Below are positions 17,712-26,409 of a stretch of DNA of 64,000 nt, in pieces. How positions within the stretch are numbered: the first letter of the stretch is position 1; the number at the start of each line of letters is the position of its first letter. The position numbers and the translations under genes were made by a program. The stretch is taken from the NCBI GenBank assembly GCA_045614025.1, contig JAZLCE010000017.1, positions 1 through 64,000 on the forward strand. The letters are read 5' to 3'. The notes under the pieces are model-generated. The model was not told the DNA's origin and searched no databases. It worked only from the letters and a program-made list of their open reading frames with translations. The stretch comes from RGIG4140 sp045614025 (GTDB taxonomy: Bacteria; Pseudomonadota; Alphaproteobacteria; CAAHEQ01; UBA3637).

Positions 17712-18200
17712 ATGTCATACTTAAAAACAAAAAAAAGAAAATCGCTATTGCAGTTTTCAGACTCTCAAAAAGAAGCAAGTTTTCAAACGCTTAATAAATA
17801 TCTTGTTGATTTTTCAAATCTTTCTTTGGTTACAAAGCAAGCGCATTGGAATTTGCAAGGAAAAAATTTTATTAGTGTTCATGAAATGTTAGATGATTTT
17901 TATGAGATGTTTCAAAAGTATGTGGATATTTTTGCAGAAAGATTAATTCAAATTAATTTTCCAGCTATTGCCACTGCTGAACATTTGGCAAGAAATTCTT
18001 CATTTCAAGAATATCCTTCAGAAATTTCATCTTCTGAAGAACATTTATATTCTCTTTTAGAACGATATAGCCAAACAGCAAACTCATTAAGATCTGATAT
18101 TGATAAAGCACAAGCAGATGCTGCAACAATTGATTATTATACTCAGGCAGTTGAAGAACTTGATAAAGCTGTTTGGTTTATTGAGGCACACTTAAATTAA
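17712..18200 (+). CDS. dps: Dps, ferritin-like DNA-protection protein
   Basis: 162 residues. The ferroxidase residues of E. coli Dps (His51, Asp78, Glu82) are matched with identical spacing by His45 in KQAHWN and by Asp72 and Glu76 in VDIFAERL. The lysine-rich N-terminus (KTKKRK) could bind DNA as in E. coli. The protein should form a dodecameric shell that oxidises Fe2+ with H2O2 and protects DNA. It forms an operon with the HdeD-like gene. Confidence 0.95.
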   Translation: MSYLKTKKRKSLLQFSDSQKEASFQTLNKYLVDFSNLSLVTKQAHWNLQGKNFISVHEMLDDFYEMFQKYVDIFAERLIQINFPAIATAEHLARNSSFQEYPSEISSSEEHLYSLLERYSQTANSLRSDIDKAQADAATIDYYTQAVEELDKAVWFIEAHLN

Positions 18201-18205
18201 TTATC

Positions 18206-18236
18206 AAAAAAAAGCGAGGATCTTCCTCGCTTTTTT
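18206..18236. terminator. Bidirectional terminator between dps and DUF805 gene
   Basis: AAAAAAGCGAGGA-TCT-TCCTCGCTTTTTT at the convergent junction, with T runs on both strands. Confidence 0.93.
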
Positions 18237-18249
18237 ACTTATATTCATG

Positions 18250-18951
18250 TTAAATTTGATATTTAAATATCTCATATAAGATTACACCTAGATTAAAAAA
18301 CGAATTAATAAGAAATAAACTTAGCAACAACGTTATAGCTATTGCAATTTTTGATGCTGGTTCAGGTTTTTTGCCAAATTTATTCTCTTGTTGTTGGCCG
18401 GGGAGTACTCCAATTATAAAGTAGGCAAAAACAAAAATAATGTATGAAACAGTGCAAATTGGATTAATCAAAGCTAATGGATTTAATAATCCAAAAACAA
18501 AAAGGAAAATAAGAATGCTTAATGGGGTAGGGCATCCTAAATCATGAAATCTTCTGATTGTTAAAGTGAAAAGAGCAAATAAAACAATTAAAGATAAGCA
18601 GATGCAGATATAATTAATCCATGATACTTCAAATACAGGATTTAATAAAAAGAGAAGGGGTAAGCTTAAACTCCAAAAAGAAAAAAATTCAGATCGGTTA
18701 GCTCTTCCATTTATTGAAAAAAATTTTTTCCAACCTTCAAAATAAATTTGAAAAATATTTCTTGTTTTTTTTGTTGATATATTTTCTGATTCTTTAAAAT
18801 CAGTTTCTTTAATAACTAGTTGTTCGGATATAGGCTCTTTAGATATTTTTTGATCAATTACTCTTGACTTTTTTGTTGTTTTCTTTTTAGACGTGGTTGT
18901 TGATTTTTTTTTCTTTTGAGTTGATTTAATTTCTTTTGATGGTTTAGTCAT
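18250..18951 (-). CDS. DUF805 membrane protein with lysine-rich tail
   Basis: 233 residues. The first 60 or so are rich in Lys, Ser and Thr (runs such as KKKKSTTTSKKKTTKKS). They are followed by FFSINGRANRSEFF, a typical DUF805 entry motif, and about four membrane helices with RRFHDLG between the second and third. DUF805 function is not established. The long basic N-terminus is unusual for the family and should lie in the cytoplasm, where it could bind nucleic acid or phospholipid head groups. Confidence 0.82.
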   Translation of the reverse strand: MTKPSKEIKSTQKKKKSTTTSKKKTTKKSRVIDQKISKEPISEQLVIKETDFKESENISTKKTRNIFQIYFEGWKKFFSINGRANRSEFFSFWSLSLPLLFLLNPVFEVSWINYICICLSLIVLFALFTLTIRRFHDLGCPTPLSILIFLFVFGLLNPLALINPICTVSYIIFVFAYFIIGVLPGQQQENKFGKKPEPASKIAIAITLLLSLFLINSFFNLGVILYEIFKYQI

Positions 18952-19012
18952 TTAAGCCCCCATTTGTGTTATATTTTTAATATAAAGAATGTTTGTTAAA
19001 ATAACAAGAGAT

Positions 19013-19047
19013 AAAAAAAGCGGATTCAAATTCGAATCCGCTTTTTT
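19013..19047 (-). terminator. Terminator of leuA
   Basis: AAAAAGCGGATTC pairs with GAATCCGCTTTTT across a short loop just downstream of the leuA stop. Confidence 0.9.
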
Positions 19048-19064
19048 GCATATGGCGATTAAAA

Positions 19065-20609
19065 TTAGTTTCTTTCAAGTAAATTTAATCCGTTAAAAAT
19101 CGCTTTAATGCTTGCTTTTGTTGTTGAGCGATCAATTGCTCTTGCAATAACAGATTTAGATTGATTTGAAATGGTTATTGTTGCTAATGCATCAGAGGCA
19201 GCTTTATCTTCTGGTGTCATCATTTGTTGCTCATATTTTGCCACTTCAATTGCCACGCCTAATGCCAAAAATGCATTAATACAAGCATTAATAGGACCAT
19301 TCCCTTCGCCGGTTTTTTCAAAGATTTCGTCTTCTTTTTTATAAGAAAGTAAAAATTTTCCATCTTTAATTCTATCAAAAGAAGAAAGCTGATAAGGCCC
19401 TTTAATATCGCAAAGATGTGTACGATAAAGTTTATCTAAATCTTTTGGTTTTAATTCACTTCTTTTTTCTTCAGCCATTTTTTTTGCGAAGGGCATTAAA
19501 TATTCTGCTTCTTGAAGAGTGATTGGATAACCTAAATTTTGGAAGTTAGAAAAAAGAGCTGATTTGCCAGATTGGCTTGTGAATCCAATATGTTCACCAT
19601 CATATCTTCCAATGAGTTTTGGATCAAAAGCAATATATTGACCTTTTTTTAATCCTTTGGTTTTGTTAGATCCATCTTGATGAATTCCACTACGATGAGC
19701 CAATACATCAGAACCAATAACAGGGGCTTTTTCATAAATTTTAATGCCAGACATTTCGCTAACAAGCAAAGAAGTTTCTTGAATTTTTTCCATTTTAAGT
19801 GGTATGTTTACATTTTTATTATAAAGTGCAACAGCAACTTCTTGCATATTTGTGTTTCCTGCGCGTTCACCAAGCCCGTTGATTGTTGTTTCAAGTTGGG
19901 TTGCTCCTGCAAAATAGCTCATAGCCGTTGTGGCGGTTGCCATGCCAAGATCATTATGGCAATGAACAGAAATAATGGCTTTATCCCCAATTCGATTATG
20001 AACGGCTTTTACCATGTCAGTAAAATCAGTTGGTAAATATCTTTCAACGGTGTTTGGCAAATTAATAACATCTGCGCCAGCATCAACAACTTTTTCAATA
20101 GCATCTACTACATCTGGTAAATTTTCAATACAATCTCCAAAATGTTCTACTGAAAATTCAACTTCAGCCTGAGGAAGCAATTCTTTTGCTTTTTTAACGG
20201 CTTTGACCGCCATTTTTGTAACGGTTTGAATATCTTTTTTAAGGACATGTTCTAATCCCAAAGGATTCATAGCAATAAAAGTATGAATGCGTGGTTTTTT
20301 TGCAAATTTAACAGCGCTAACAGCTTTTTCAATGTCTTTTTCATTGGCTCTGGCTAAAACGCTGATAACAGTGTTTTCTGGTGCACGTTTAGCAAGGGCT
20401 TCACAAGCAATAAAATCCATTTCATCTGAAGCCGGAAAGCCAATTTCAATTCCTTGAACACCCAATGCAACCAATTTATCAAAGATCACTTCTTTTTCAG
20501 TTAAGCTCCATGGATTTTTAAGAGCTTGGTTTCCATCTCTTAAAGTGACATCATAAAAAAATGGTTGGCGGGAATTATTTGCGGAATTTGAATTGATATT
20601 TGTTTTCAT
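19065..20609 (-). CDS. leuA: 2-isopropylmalate synthase
   Basis: 514 residues. It condenses acetyl-CoA with 2-ketoisovalerate, the first step committed to leucine. The N-terminal TIM barrel has the DREAM-type motif VTLRDGNQAL (about 21-30), the metal-binding HCHND motif (about 212-216) and GNTNMQEVA. A C-terminal region of about 120 residues follows and may be the leucine feedback domain. The sequence VTLRDGNQALKNPW resembles long-form LeuA. No other leu gene is adjacent. Expression is controlled by the leucine attenuator just upstream (20637-20759). Confidence 0.95.
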   Translation of the reverse strand: MKTNINSNSANNSRQPFFYDVTLRDGNQALKNPWSLTEKEVIFDKLVALGVQGIEIGFPASDEMDFIACEALAKRAPENTVISVLARANEKDIEKAVSAVKFAKKPRIHTFIAMNPLGLEHVLKKDIQTVTKMAVKAVKKAKELLPQAEVEFSVEHFGDCIENLPDVVDAIEKVVDAGADVINLPNTVERYLPTDFTDMVKAVHNRIGDKAIISVHCHNDLGMATATTAMSYFAGATQLETTINGLGERAGNTNMQEVAVALYNKNVNIPLKMEKIQETSLLVSEMSGIKIYEKAPVIGSDVLAHRSGIHQDGSNKTKGLKKGQYIAFDPKLIGRYDGEHIGFTSQSGKSALFSNFQNLGYPITLQEAEYLMPFAKKMAEEKRSELKPKDLDKLYRTHLCDIKGPYQLSSFDRIKDGKFLLSYKKEDEIFEKTGEGNGPINACINAFLALGVAIEVAKYEQQMMTPEDKAASDALATITISNQSKSVIARAIDRSTTKASIKAIFNGLNLLERN

Positions 20610-20636
20610 GTGAAGTCCTTAATTTTATTTGAAGAT

Positions 20637-20664
20637 AAAAAAAACACCCTCCTAAAAGGGTGTT
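20637..20664 (-). terminator. Leucine attenuator terminator upstream of leuA
   Basis: On the minus strand AACACCCT (20664-20657) pairs with AGGGTGTT (20650-20643) and is followed by T residues. The competing antiterminator pairs CCTAAGAGGG (20700-20691, the end of the leader reading frame) with CCCTTTTAGG (20660-20651), complementary over ten positions with one G-U. The two structures share the CCCT segment, so only one can form. Confidence 0.85.
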
Positions 20665-20687
20665 TAGAATAAATTATTTATATAACA

Positions 20688-20759
20688 CTACCCTCTTAGG
20701 AAATGCGATTCATGTCCTAACAATAAGTTTGATAAAAGAAGTAGAGTTACATTTTTCAT
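20688..20759 (-). CDS. leuL: Leucine leader peptide, 23 residues
   Basis: A short reading frame with codons CTA CTT CTT TTA (residues 6-9) and TTA TTG TTA (12-14), then Leu21 and a TAG stop. Eight of 23 residues are leucine. When leucyl-tRNA is scarce, a ribosome stalled on these codons would leave the distal segment 20691-20700 free to form the antiterminator. When leucine is plentiful, the ribosome reaches the stop, covers that segment and the terminator forms. There is no Shine-Dalgarno sequence and the ATG lies at about the expected transcription start. Confidence 0.85.
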   Translation of the reverse strand: MKNVTLLLLSNLLLGHESHFLRG

Positions 20760-20766
20760 ATTTTAT

Positions 20767-20795
20767 GAAATATCATTTTTCCTAGTAAATGTCAA
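20767..20795 (-). promoter_or_regulatory. Probable promoter of the leuA leader
   Basis: TTGACA (20795-20790), a 17-base spacer and TATTTC (20772-20767). The -35 is perfect and the -10 weak. Initiation about 7 bases downstream falls at the leader-peptide ATG. Confidence 0.6.
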
Positions 20796-20798
20796 TAA

Positions 20799-20836
20799 AA
20801 AAATAATCCACCTTTAAAATGGCGGATTATTTTTTG
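20799..20836 (-). terminator. Terminator of parC
   Basis: ATAATCCACC and GGCGGATTAT pair with one mismatch around TTTAAAAT, followed on the minus strand by T residues. It insulates parC from the leuA leader. Confidence 0.85.
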
Positions 20837-20851
20837 TTTTTTTTATCTTTT

Positions 20852-23077
20852 TTAAGATCCGAATTTGTTGCTCCTTGGGAACCCAACAGGAGGAATTTTT
20901 CCAACAGCAGCCCGTTTTGTTAACCAAAGTGAAATATTTTTCTCGACTCGGATGCCATTTCCTGAAGGGAATGCTAGGCCATCCTCTAAGTTGAAGAATT
21001 TGGCGTCACTTAATTTAGCTTCTTGATAACGTTGTAAAATAACACCGCTACCCCTACTCATCATTGGAATTTCATCTGTTGTGAAAACAATCATTTTTCG
21101 GTTTGTTCCAATAACGGCAATATGAGTTCCTGCAACTGGTTTGCATAAACAAGCTTTATCATCATCAGCAACATTTAAAATGATTTTACCTGCTCTTGTT
21201 TGAGCAATAATATCATTAGAGTTCACCAAGAAACCTTTTCCTTTTTCTGTTGCTACTAAAAGTTTTATATCGCTTTGATAAATAAACATAGTGATAACAT
21301 CAGCATCTTGAGTGATATCTACCAATAATCTTAATGGTTCACCAAAACCTCTTCCACCAGCAATCATATTTCCTCGTAAGGTGAAGAATCGACCGTTCGT
21401 TGTGAAGAAAATGATGTTATCCGTTGTATATGTTTGGATAAAGCATTTTAAATCATCACCTTCTTTATATTTAAGGTCGGCAACATCTGTATGTCCTTTA
21501 AGAGCTCTGATCCATCCTTTTTTAGAAAGAACAACGGTAATAGGTTCTTTTTCAATCATAGCTTCAATTGGAACTTCTACGCTAGTAGCAGCTTCGATGA
21601 CGGCGGTGCGTCTGCATCCAAGCTCGGTTTTTTGCCCAAATAATGTTTTAATTTCTTTAATTTCAAGCGTTAATTTTGCATCACGTAATTCTTTTGATTC
21701 AAGTAAAGCTTCTAAACCTTTCTTTTCTTCATCAAGCGCTTTATGTTCATCTTTAATTTGGTTTTCTTCTAATTTTCTAAGAGATCTTAAGCGCATATTT
21801 AAGATAGCTTCAGCTTGAATTTCCGTGAGATTAAACTCCTTCATCATCAGAGTTTTTGGTTCATCTTCATTGCGGATAATTTCAATGATTCTATCTAAAT
21901 TTAAGAAAGCAATTAAGAATCCTTTTAGTAATTCCATACGATGAATAATTTTATCAAGTCTATATTTTGATCTTCTAATTAAAACTTGATCACGATGTTT
22001 TAAAAAGGCTTGTAACACTTCTTTTAAATTCATTACTTTAGGCGTATGGTCTGCATCTAACACATTCATATTCAAGTTGAAATTAACTTGTAAATCAGTG
22101 TTTTTATATAAATGCTCCATTAATTGCTCTGGTAAAACAGCTCTAGATTTTGGCTCCAAAATAATGCGAACTTTATCAGATGATTCATCACGTATATCAG
22201 CCAAAAGAGGCAATTTCTTTTCGCTGAGTAATTTGGCAATTTTCATGATTAAATCTGATTTTTGAACCAAATAAGGAATTTCGGTTACAACGATTTGATA
22301 TTGCCCATGAGAAAGATCTTCTTTTTCCCATTTTGCGCGCACTTTCATGGCGCCTTTGCCTTCTTTATAAGCTTTAATGATATTTGCCCTTGGTTCAGCC
22401 AAAATACCCCCAGTTGGGAAATCAGGTCCTTGAACAAATTCCATTAATTTTTCAACCTCGGCTTCTTGATGCTTAATCAGGTAAATAAGAGCATCGCAAA
22501 CTTCACCAACATTATGTGGTGGAATATTTGTAGCCATACCAACGGCAATTCCAGAGGAACCATTTGCCAATAAATTTGGGAATGCTGCAGGCATTACAAC
22601 AGGTTCATCTTCTTCCCCGTCATAGGTTTTGTCAAAATCAACTGCATTATCATCTAGGCCATCCATTAATTTAACGGCAACGGCTGTGAGTCTTGCCTCT
22701 GTGTATCGCATAGCAGCAGCTTTATCGCCATCAATATTGCCGAAGTTTCCTTGTCCATCAACTAAAGGGTAACGAACGGCAAAATCTTGAGCTAAACGCA
22801 CCATTGCATCATAAACAGAAGAATCCCCATGAGGGTGATATTTACCGATTACATCACCAACAACGCGCGCGCATTTTTTAAATCCAGAGACAGGGTCAAG
22901 TTTTAATTGGCGCATTGCAAAGAGAAGTCGGCGATGAACAGGTTTTAACCCATCACGCACATCTGGCAATGATCTTGCAACAATTGTGGATAACGCATAA
23001 GCTAAATATCTTTCGCTTAATGCATCTGCAAGTTTTGCTTCTTTTATATTTTCGTTTATTTCAATATTTTCACTCAT
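20852..23077 (-). CDS. parC: DNA topoisomerase IV subunit A
   Basis: 741 residues from the ATG at 23077 (MSENIEINENIKEAKLADAL); a frame 13 codons longer has a Phe-rich start without homology. The breakage-reunion domain contains the catalytic tyrosine in RYTEAR and the PHGDSSVYDAMVR quinolone-region motif. The C-terminal beta-propeller region is short and lacks a GyrA box, which favours ParC over GyrA. With ParE it decatenates daughter chromosomes. Residue Ser in GDSSVYD is the unmutated type at the usual quinolone position. Confidence 0.92.
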   Translation of the reverse strand: MSENIEINENIKEAKLADALSERYLAYALSTIVARSLPDVRDGLKPVHRRLLFAMRQLKLDPVSGFKKCARVVGDVIGKYHPHGDSSVYDAMVRLAQDFAVRYPLVDGQGNFGNIDGDKAAAMRYTEARLTAVAVKLMDGLDDNAVDFDKTYDGEEDEPVVMPAAFPNLLANGSSGIAVGMATNIPPHNVGEVCDALIYLIKHQEAEVEKLMEFVQGPDFPTGGILAEPRANIIKAYKEGKGAMKVRAKWEKEDLSHGQYQIVVTEIPYLVQKSDLIMKIAKLLSEKKLPLLADIRDESSDKVRIILEPKSRAVLPEQLMEHLYKNTDLQVNFNLNMNVLDADHTPKVMNLKEVLQAFLKHRDQVLIRRSKYRLDKIIHRMELLKGFLIAFLNLDRIIEIIRNEDEPKTLMMKEFNLTEIQAEAILNMRLRSLRKLEENQIKDEHKALDEEKKGLEALLESKELRDAKLTLEIKEIKTLFGQKTELGCRRTAVIEAATSVEVPIEAMIEKEPITVVLSKKGWIRALKGHTDVADLKYKEGDDLKCFIQTYTTDNIIFFTTNGRFFTLRGNMIAGGRGFGEPLRLLVDITQDADVITMFIYQSDIKLLVATEKGKGFLVNSNDIIAQTRAGKIILNVADDDKACLCKPVAGTHIAVIGTNRKMIVFTTDEIPMMSRGSGVILQRYQEAKLSDAKFFNLEDGLAFPSGNGIRVEKNISLWLTKRAAVGKIPPVGFPRSNKFGS

Positions 23078-23130
23078 AATATAGGGATTATAGGCATAAA
23101 AAAAGAAAAAACGCAAGTGTTTTTTAATCC

Positions 23131-23159
23131 TTGTAATTTTTTATAAAGTTTGGTAAAGT
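23131..23159 (+). promoter_or_regulatory. Probable promoter of the ialB-rlmN unit
   Basis: TTGTAA (23131-23136), a 17-base spacer and TAAAGT (23154-23159). Confidence 0.5.
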
Positions 23160-23196
23160 TATGGGCGAAAGAAAAATATTTTTTAGAGGAAAGAAA

Positions 23197-23763
23197 ATGC
23201 GTTTTTTAGCTTTTTTAACAGGTTTGATTCTGGTTTCAAATGTTTCTTTAGCAAATGAAAGTGTTTCTCCAGAAGGATATTTTGGAAATTGGCGAGTGTA
23301 TACGGCGAAAGAAGGAACCGAGACGCTTTGTTTTATGGTTGCTTCACCTCAGCATACATCAAGCGAGAGAGAGGGAAATTTTTTAAGTATTACCCATCGC
23401 CCTTATGAAAACTCTTTTGATACGATTGCCTTGATGTTTGGAACAATGTTTCATAAAACATCAAGGCCAACGATTGAAGTTGATAACCATAAACCTTTTG
23501 AAATGAAAACAGCAGATGATTCTTCTTTTATAATGAATGAAAAAGATGAAAAAGTTTTAATTGATCAGATGATCATTGGAAATGTGGCCAGAACAAAAGG
23601 CAAAAGCCATAAAAAAAATGTTTTAAGAGAAACATTTTCGTTAAAAGGTTTTTCAAAGGCGTATGATATGTTGAATGAAAAATGTCCACGTCCAACGGAA
23701 AATGTTTCTGAAAAAGCTGAAGAACAACTTTCTTCTAAACAAGAAGGTGGAGAAGTTAAATGA
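23197..23763 (+). CDS. IalB-family secreted protein
   Basis: 188 residues from the ATG at 23197 with AGAGGA upstream; an in-frame ATG at 23161 coincides with the promoter. A signal peptide covers about 1-21 (MRFLAFLTGLILVSNVSLA). The mature part carries the family pattern: FGNWRVYTA near the start, a single Cys in ETLCFMVASPQ, LSITHRP in the middle, and a late FSLKGFSKAY segment. In Bartonella, invasion-associated locus B proteins aid host-cell entry, but the family is broad in alphaproteobacteria and its general role is unknown. Its stop overlaps the rlmN start. Confidence 0.8.
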   Translation: MRFLAFLTGLILVSNVSLANESVSPEGYFGNWRVYTAKEGTETLCFMVASPQHTSSEREGNFLSITHRPYENSFDTIALMFGTMFHKTSRPTIEVDNHKPFEMKTADDSSFIMNEKDEKVLIDQMIIGNVARTKGKSHKKNVLRETFSLKGFSKAYDMLNEKCPRPTENVSEKAEEQLSSKQEGGEVK

Positions 23764-24815
23764 AAAAGGAATTAATTGGTTTAAGTGTTGACGCTCTAAA
23801 AGAAGAAATGGAAAGTTTGGGTGAAAAGCCATTTAGAGCAAAACAATTGTGGCAATGGATTTATAATAAGGGTGAAACAGATTTTTTCAAGATGACATCA
23901 TTGGCAAAAACTTTTCAGTCACGTCTTGATGAATTATATACTGTTTCGCATCCAAAAATTGTAACAGAGCAAACGTCAACTGATGGAACGCGTAAATGGC
24001 TTATGGAATTTCAAGATGAAAAACAAGTTGAATGCGTTTATATTCCAGAATCAGATAGGGGTGCTGTGTGTTTGTCAACCCAAGTAGGGTGTGCACAAGG
24101 ATGTAAATTTTGCCATACGGGAACGCAACGGATGATGCGTAATTTAACGGCAGGCGAAATTGTGGGGCAGTTTATGTCTGCTAGAGATAGTTATAATGAA
24201 TGGCCAACTCCAACTGATGAAACAAGAATGCTTTCAAATATTGTTGTGATGGGGATGGGTGAGCCATTATGTAATTTTGAAAATTTAAAACAAGCGCTGT
24301 TAATTTTGATGAATGGTGATGGTATTGGGATTTCAAAAAGAAGAATTACAGTTTCTACATCAGGAGTTGCAAATCATATCCCTGAACTTGCCGATTTAGG
24401 AGTCAAATTAGCCGTTTCATTGCACGCGCCAACAAATGAAATTAGAGATAAAATTATGCCAGTTAATCGTAAATTTCCATTAGAAGTTTTGATTAATGCT
24501 TGTAAAGAATATCAAAAACGAAGTGAAAGACGACAATTTATCACGATGGAATATGTGATGCTTAAGGATATTAATGATTCTGAAAAAGATGCTGAAAACC
24601 TTATGAAATTGGTAGATGGTCTTGAAGTGAAGTTTAATTTAATTCCTTTCCATCATTGGGAAGGGGCTCCATTTGAAGCTTCTAGTATGAATAAAATGCA
24701 TAAATTTGCTAAAAAACTTGAAAGCAATTATTTTGCAGCCCCGATTAGAAGATCTCGTGGAGAAGATATTATGGCTGCTTGTGGTCAACTTAAATCGGCT
24801 AAAGGAAAAATGTAA
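23760..24815 (+). CDS. rlmN: Dual-specificity 23S rRNA A2503 / tRNA A37 methyltransferase
   Basis: 351 residues. A radical-SAM enzyme that methylates C2 of A2503 in 23S rRNA and of A37 in some tRNAs. The iron-sulfur motif Cys111-x3-Cys115-x2-Cys118 sits in VGCAQGCKFCHTG. GMGEPLCNF and the late GEDIMAACGQL with its catalytic Cys complete the family pattern. Its ATG overlaps the ialB stop (ATGA), so the two genes are coupled. Confidence 0.96.
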   Translation: MKKELIGLSVDALKEEMESLGEKPFRAKQLWQWIYNKGETDFFKMTSLAKTFQSRLDELYTVSHPKIVTEQTSTDGTRKWLMEFQDEKQVECVYIPESDRGAVCLSTQVGCAQGCKFCHTGTQRMMRNLTAGEIVGQFMSARDSYNEWPTPTDETRMLSNIVVMGMGEPLCNFENLKQALLILMNGDGIGISKRRITVSTSGVANHIPELADLGVKLAVSLHAPTNEIRDKIMPVNRKFPLEVLINACKEYQKRSERRQFITMEYVMLKDINDSEKDAENLMKLVDGLEVKFNLIPFHHWEGAPFEASSMNKMHKFAKKLESNYFAAPIRRSRGEDIMAACGQLKSAKGKM

Positions 24816-24833
24816 AAAAGGAAAGGGAGTTAA

Positions 24834-25337
24834 ATGGAATTTTTTGATGTATTAAAAGAAAGACGTTCTATTCGTCATTATGAAGAAGGTTTTATTGTTC
24901 CGTTTGAAGATATTAAAAAGATCATAGAGGCTGGGATGTATGCCCCATCTGCTATGAGGCGGTTCCCATGGGAATTCTTAGTGATAACAGATCAAGTTTT
25001 GCTTCAAAAAATTGAAAAAGAACATAAATATGCCTCTTTTGCAAGTTCTGCTGGGGTTATGATTGCTGTTTGCGAAAAAGAAAGTGTTTCTCATGCAGGA
25101 ATGGGGGTTATTGATGTGGCAATGGCATCTCAAAATATGATGTTAGCAGCATATGCTTTGGGATATGGATCTTGTTTTTGTGGCGTTTATCCTGAAACAC
25201 ATGAAAAGTTTGCTGATGTGTTGCAAGTTCCAAAAGATGTGCGTGTTATTGGGTTAATTTCGCTTGGGAAGCCAATTGAAACAAAAGGAGTGCCAGAACG
25301 ATATGATGAGCTTAAGGTTCATGTGAATCGTTGGTAA
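24834..25337 (+). CDS. Nitroreductase-family flavoprotein
   Basis: 167 residues with the FMN-binding RRSIRHYEEG motif at about 11-20 and MYAPSAMRRFPWEFLVI. Later GMGVIDVAMASQNMMLAAYALGYGSC and VIGLISLGKP are typical of the short nitroreductase subgroup. The physiological substrate of such proteins cannot be told from sequence. AAAGGGAG precedes the start, 18 bases after rlmN, so it is probably in the same transcript. Confidence 0.88.
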   Translation: MEFFDVLKERRSIRHYEEGFIVPFEDIKKIIEAGMYAPSAMRRFPWEFLVITDQVLLQKIEKEHKYASFASSAGVMIAVCEKESVSHAGMGVIDVAMASQNMMLAAYALGYGSCFCGVYPETHEKFADVLQVPKDVRVIGLISLGKPIETKGVPERYDELKVHVNRW

Positions 25338-25371
25338 AAAAAACACCGCCTTGAAAAAGGCGGTGTTTTTT
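25338..25371. terminator. Bidirectional terminator, nitroreductase / fabI
   Basis: AAAAAACACCGCCTT-GAAA-AAGGCGGTGTTTTTT at the convergent junction. Confidence 0.95.
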
Positions 25372-25383
25372 ATTAAACTTTTT

Positions 25384-26214
25384 TTATTCAGACAATTTGA
25401 ATTGAGATAACAATTCGGCTGATTTTGCTGAATTTCTTGGATTGATCATTGCATTTTTATGATATCCAGCATCTACATGAACGATTTCGCCTGTAATACC
25501 TGCAGCTAAATCAGAGCAAAGGAACATACCTGTTCCGCCAACATCTTCAATGGTGACGTTTCTACAAAGAGCGGAGTTGTTTTCTGTCCAACCTAAAATT
25601 TGACGGAAATCGCCAATTCCAGCTGCAGCTAATGTGCGGATTGGGCCAGCTGAAATGGCATTAACGCGAATGTTTTGATGTCCTAAATCAAAAGCAATAA
25701 AGTGAACAGAAGCTTCTAAAGCAGCTTTGGCAACACCCATCACATTATAGTTTGGCAAATATCTTTCTGCGCCTAAATAAGTAAGTGTTAAACAAGCGCC
25801 TCCATCTGTCATCAATTCTGCTGCACGTTTGCAAACATCTGTAAATGAATAACAAGAAATAAGCATAGAATTTGTGAAATTATCTTTTGATGTATCCACA
25901 TAACGACCTTTGAGTTCATTTTTATCAGAAAAGGCAATTGCGTGAACAACGAAATCTAACTTGCCCCATTTTTCTTTTAATGTGGCAAAAACATTATCCA
26001 TTGATTCGCTGTTTAATACATCGCAAGGGATTAAAATATCTGAGCCAATGCTTTGAGCTAAGGGGCGAACGCGTTTTTCAAGAGCTTCTCCTTGGTATGT
26101 AAATGCAATTTCAGCACCTTGGTCAGCCATGGCTTTTGCAATTCCCCAAGCAATTGAATGGTCATTGGCAACGCCCATAATAAGGCCTTTTTTCCCTGCC
26201 ATAATTCCTGTCAT
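25384..26214 (-). CDS. fabI: Enoyl-ACP reductase (NADH)
   Basis: 276 residues. It reduces trans-2-enoyl-ACP in the last step of each fatty-acid elongation round. Key residues keep the E. coli numbering: Tyr146, Tyr156 and Lys163 in YLGAERYLPNYNVMGVAK. The N-terminal GVANDHSIAWGIAKA is the nucleotide-binding region of the FabI type. It is the target class of triclosan and isoniazid-type inhibitors. The start has AAAGGA upstream. Confidence 0.96.
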   Translation of the reverse strand: MTGIMAGKKGLIMGVANDHSIAWGIAKAMADQGAEIAFTYQGEALEKRVRPLAQSIGSDILIPCDVLNSESMDNVFATLKEKWGKLDFVVHAIAFSDKNELKGRYVDTSKDNFTNSMLISCYSFTDVCKRAAELMTDGGACLTLTYLGAERYLPNYNVMGVAKAALEASVHFIAFDLGHQNIRVNAISAGPIRTLAAAGIGDFRQILGWTENNSALCRNVTIEDVGGTGMFLCSDLAAGITGEIVHVDAGYHKNAMINPRNSAKSAELLSQFKLSE

Positions 26215-26352
26215 TTTTTTATCCTTTCCGTTTATTTTTATCGAAATTTTAAAATTTATACACTTCTAACCGATAAAATATATGAAAAGAAGAAAAAAAT
26301 CAAATGACACTTTTGTTACAAAGTTTAAAAAATGGCTTTTTAAAAAGGGTTT

Positions 26353-26381
26353 CTTGAAATTTTCATAAAGATGTGATATGC
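26353..26381 (+). promoter_or_regulatory. Promoter of the ADP-ribosylglycohydrolase gene
   Basis: TTGAAA (26353-26358), a 17-base spacer and TATGCT (26376-26381). Confidence 0.65.
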
Positions 26382-26409
26382 TATTTTTAATTTTAGTGCG
26401 GAGAATAGC

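Noticed and set aside
19677..20036. 119-codon plus-strand frame inside leuA
   Set aside because: Antisense shadow of a conserved catalytic region, with many Cys, His and Asn from reversed codons.
21312..21818. 168-codon plus-strand frame inside parC
   Set aside because: It is fully antisense to a well-conserved parC region, has no ribosome site and a composition expected from the reverse strand.
20852..23077. gyrA instead of parC
   Set aside because: The C-terminal region is short and lacks the GyrA box, and the N-terminal ALSERYLAYALSTIVARSLPD form is typical of ParC.
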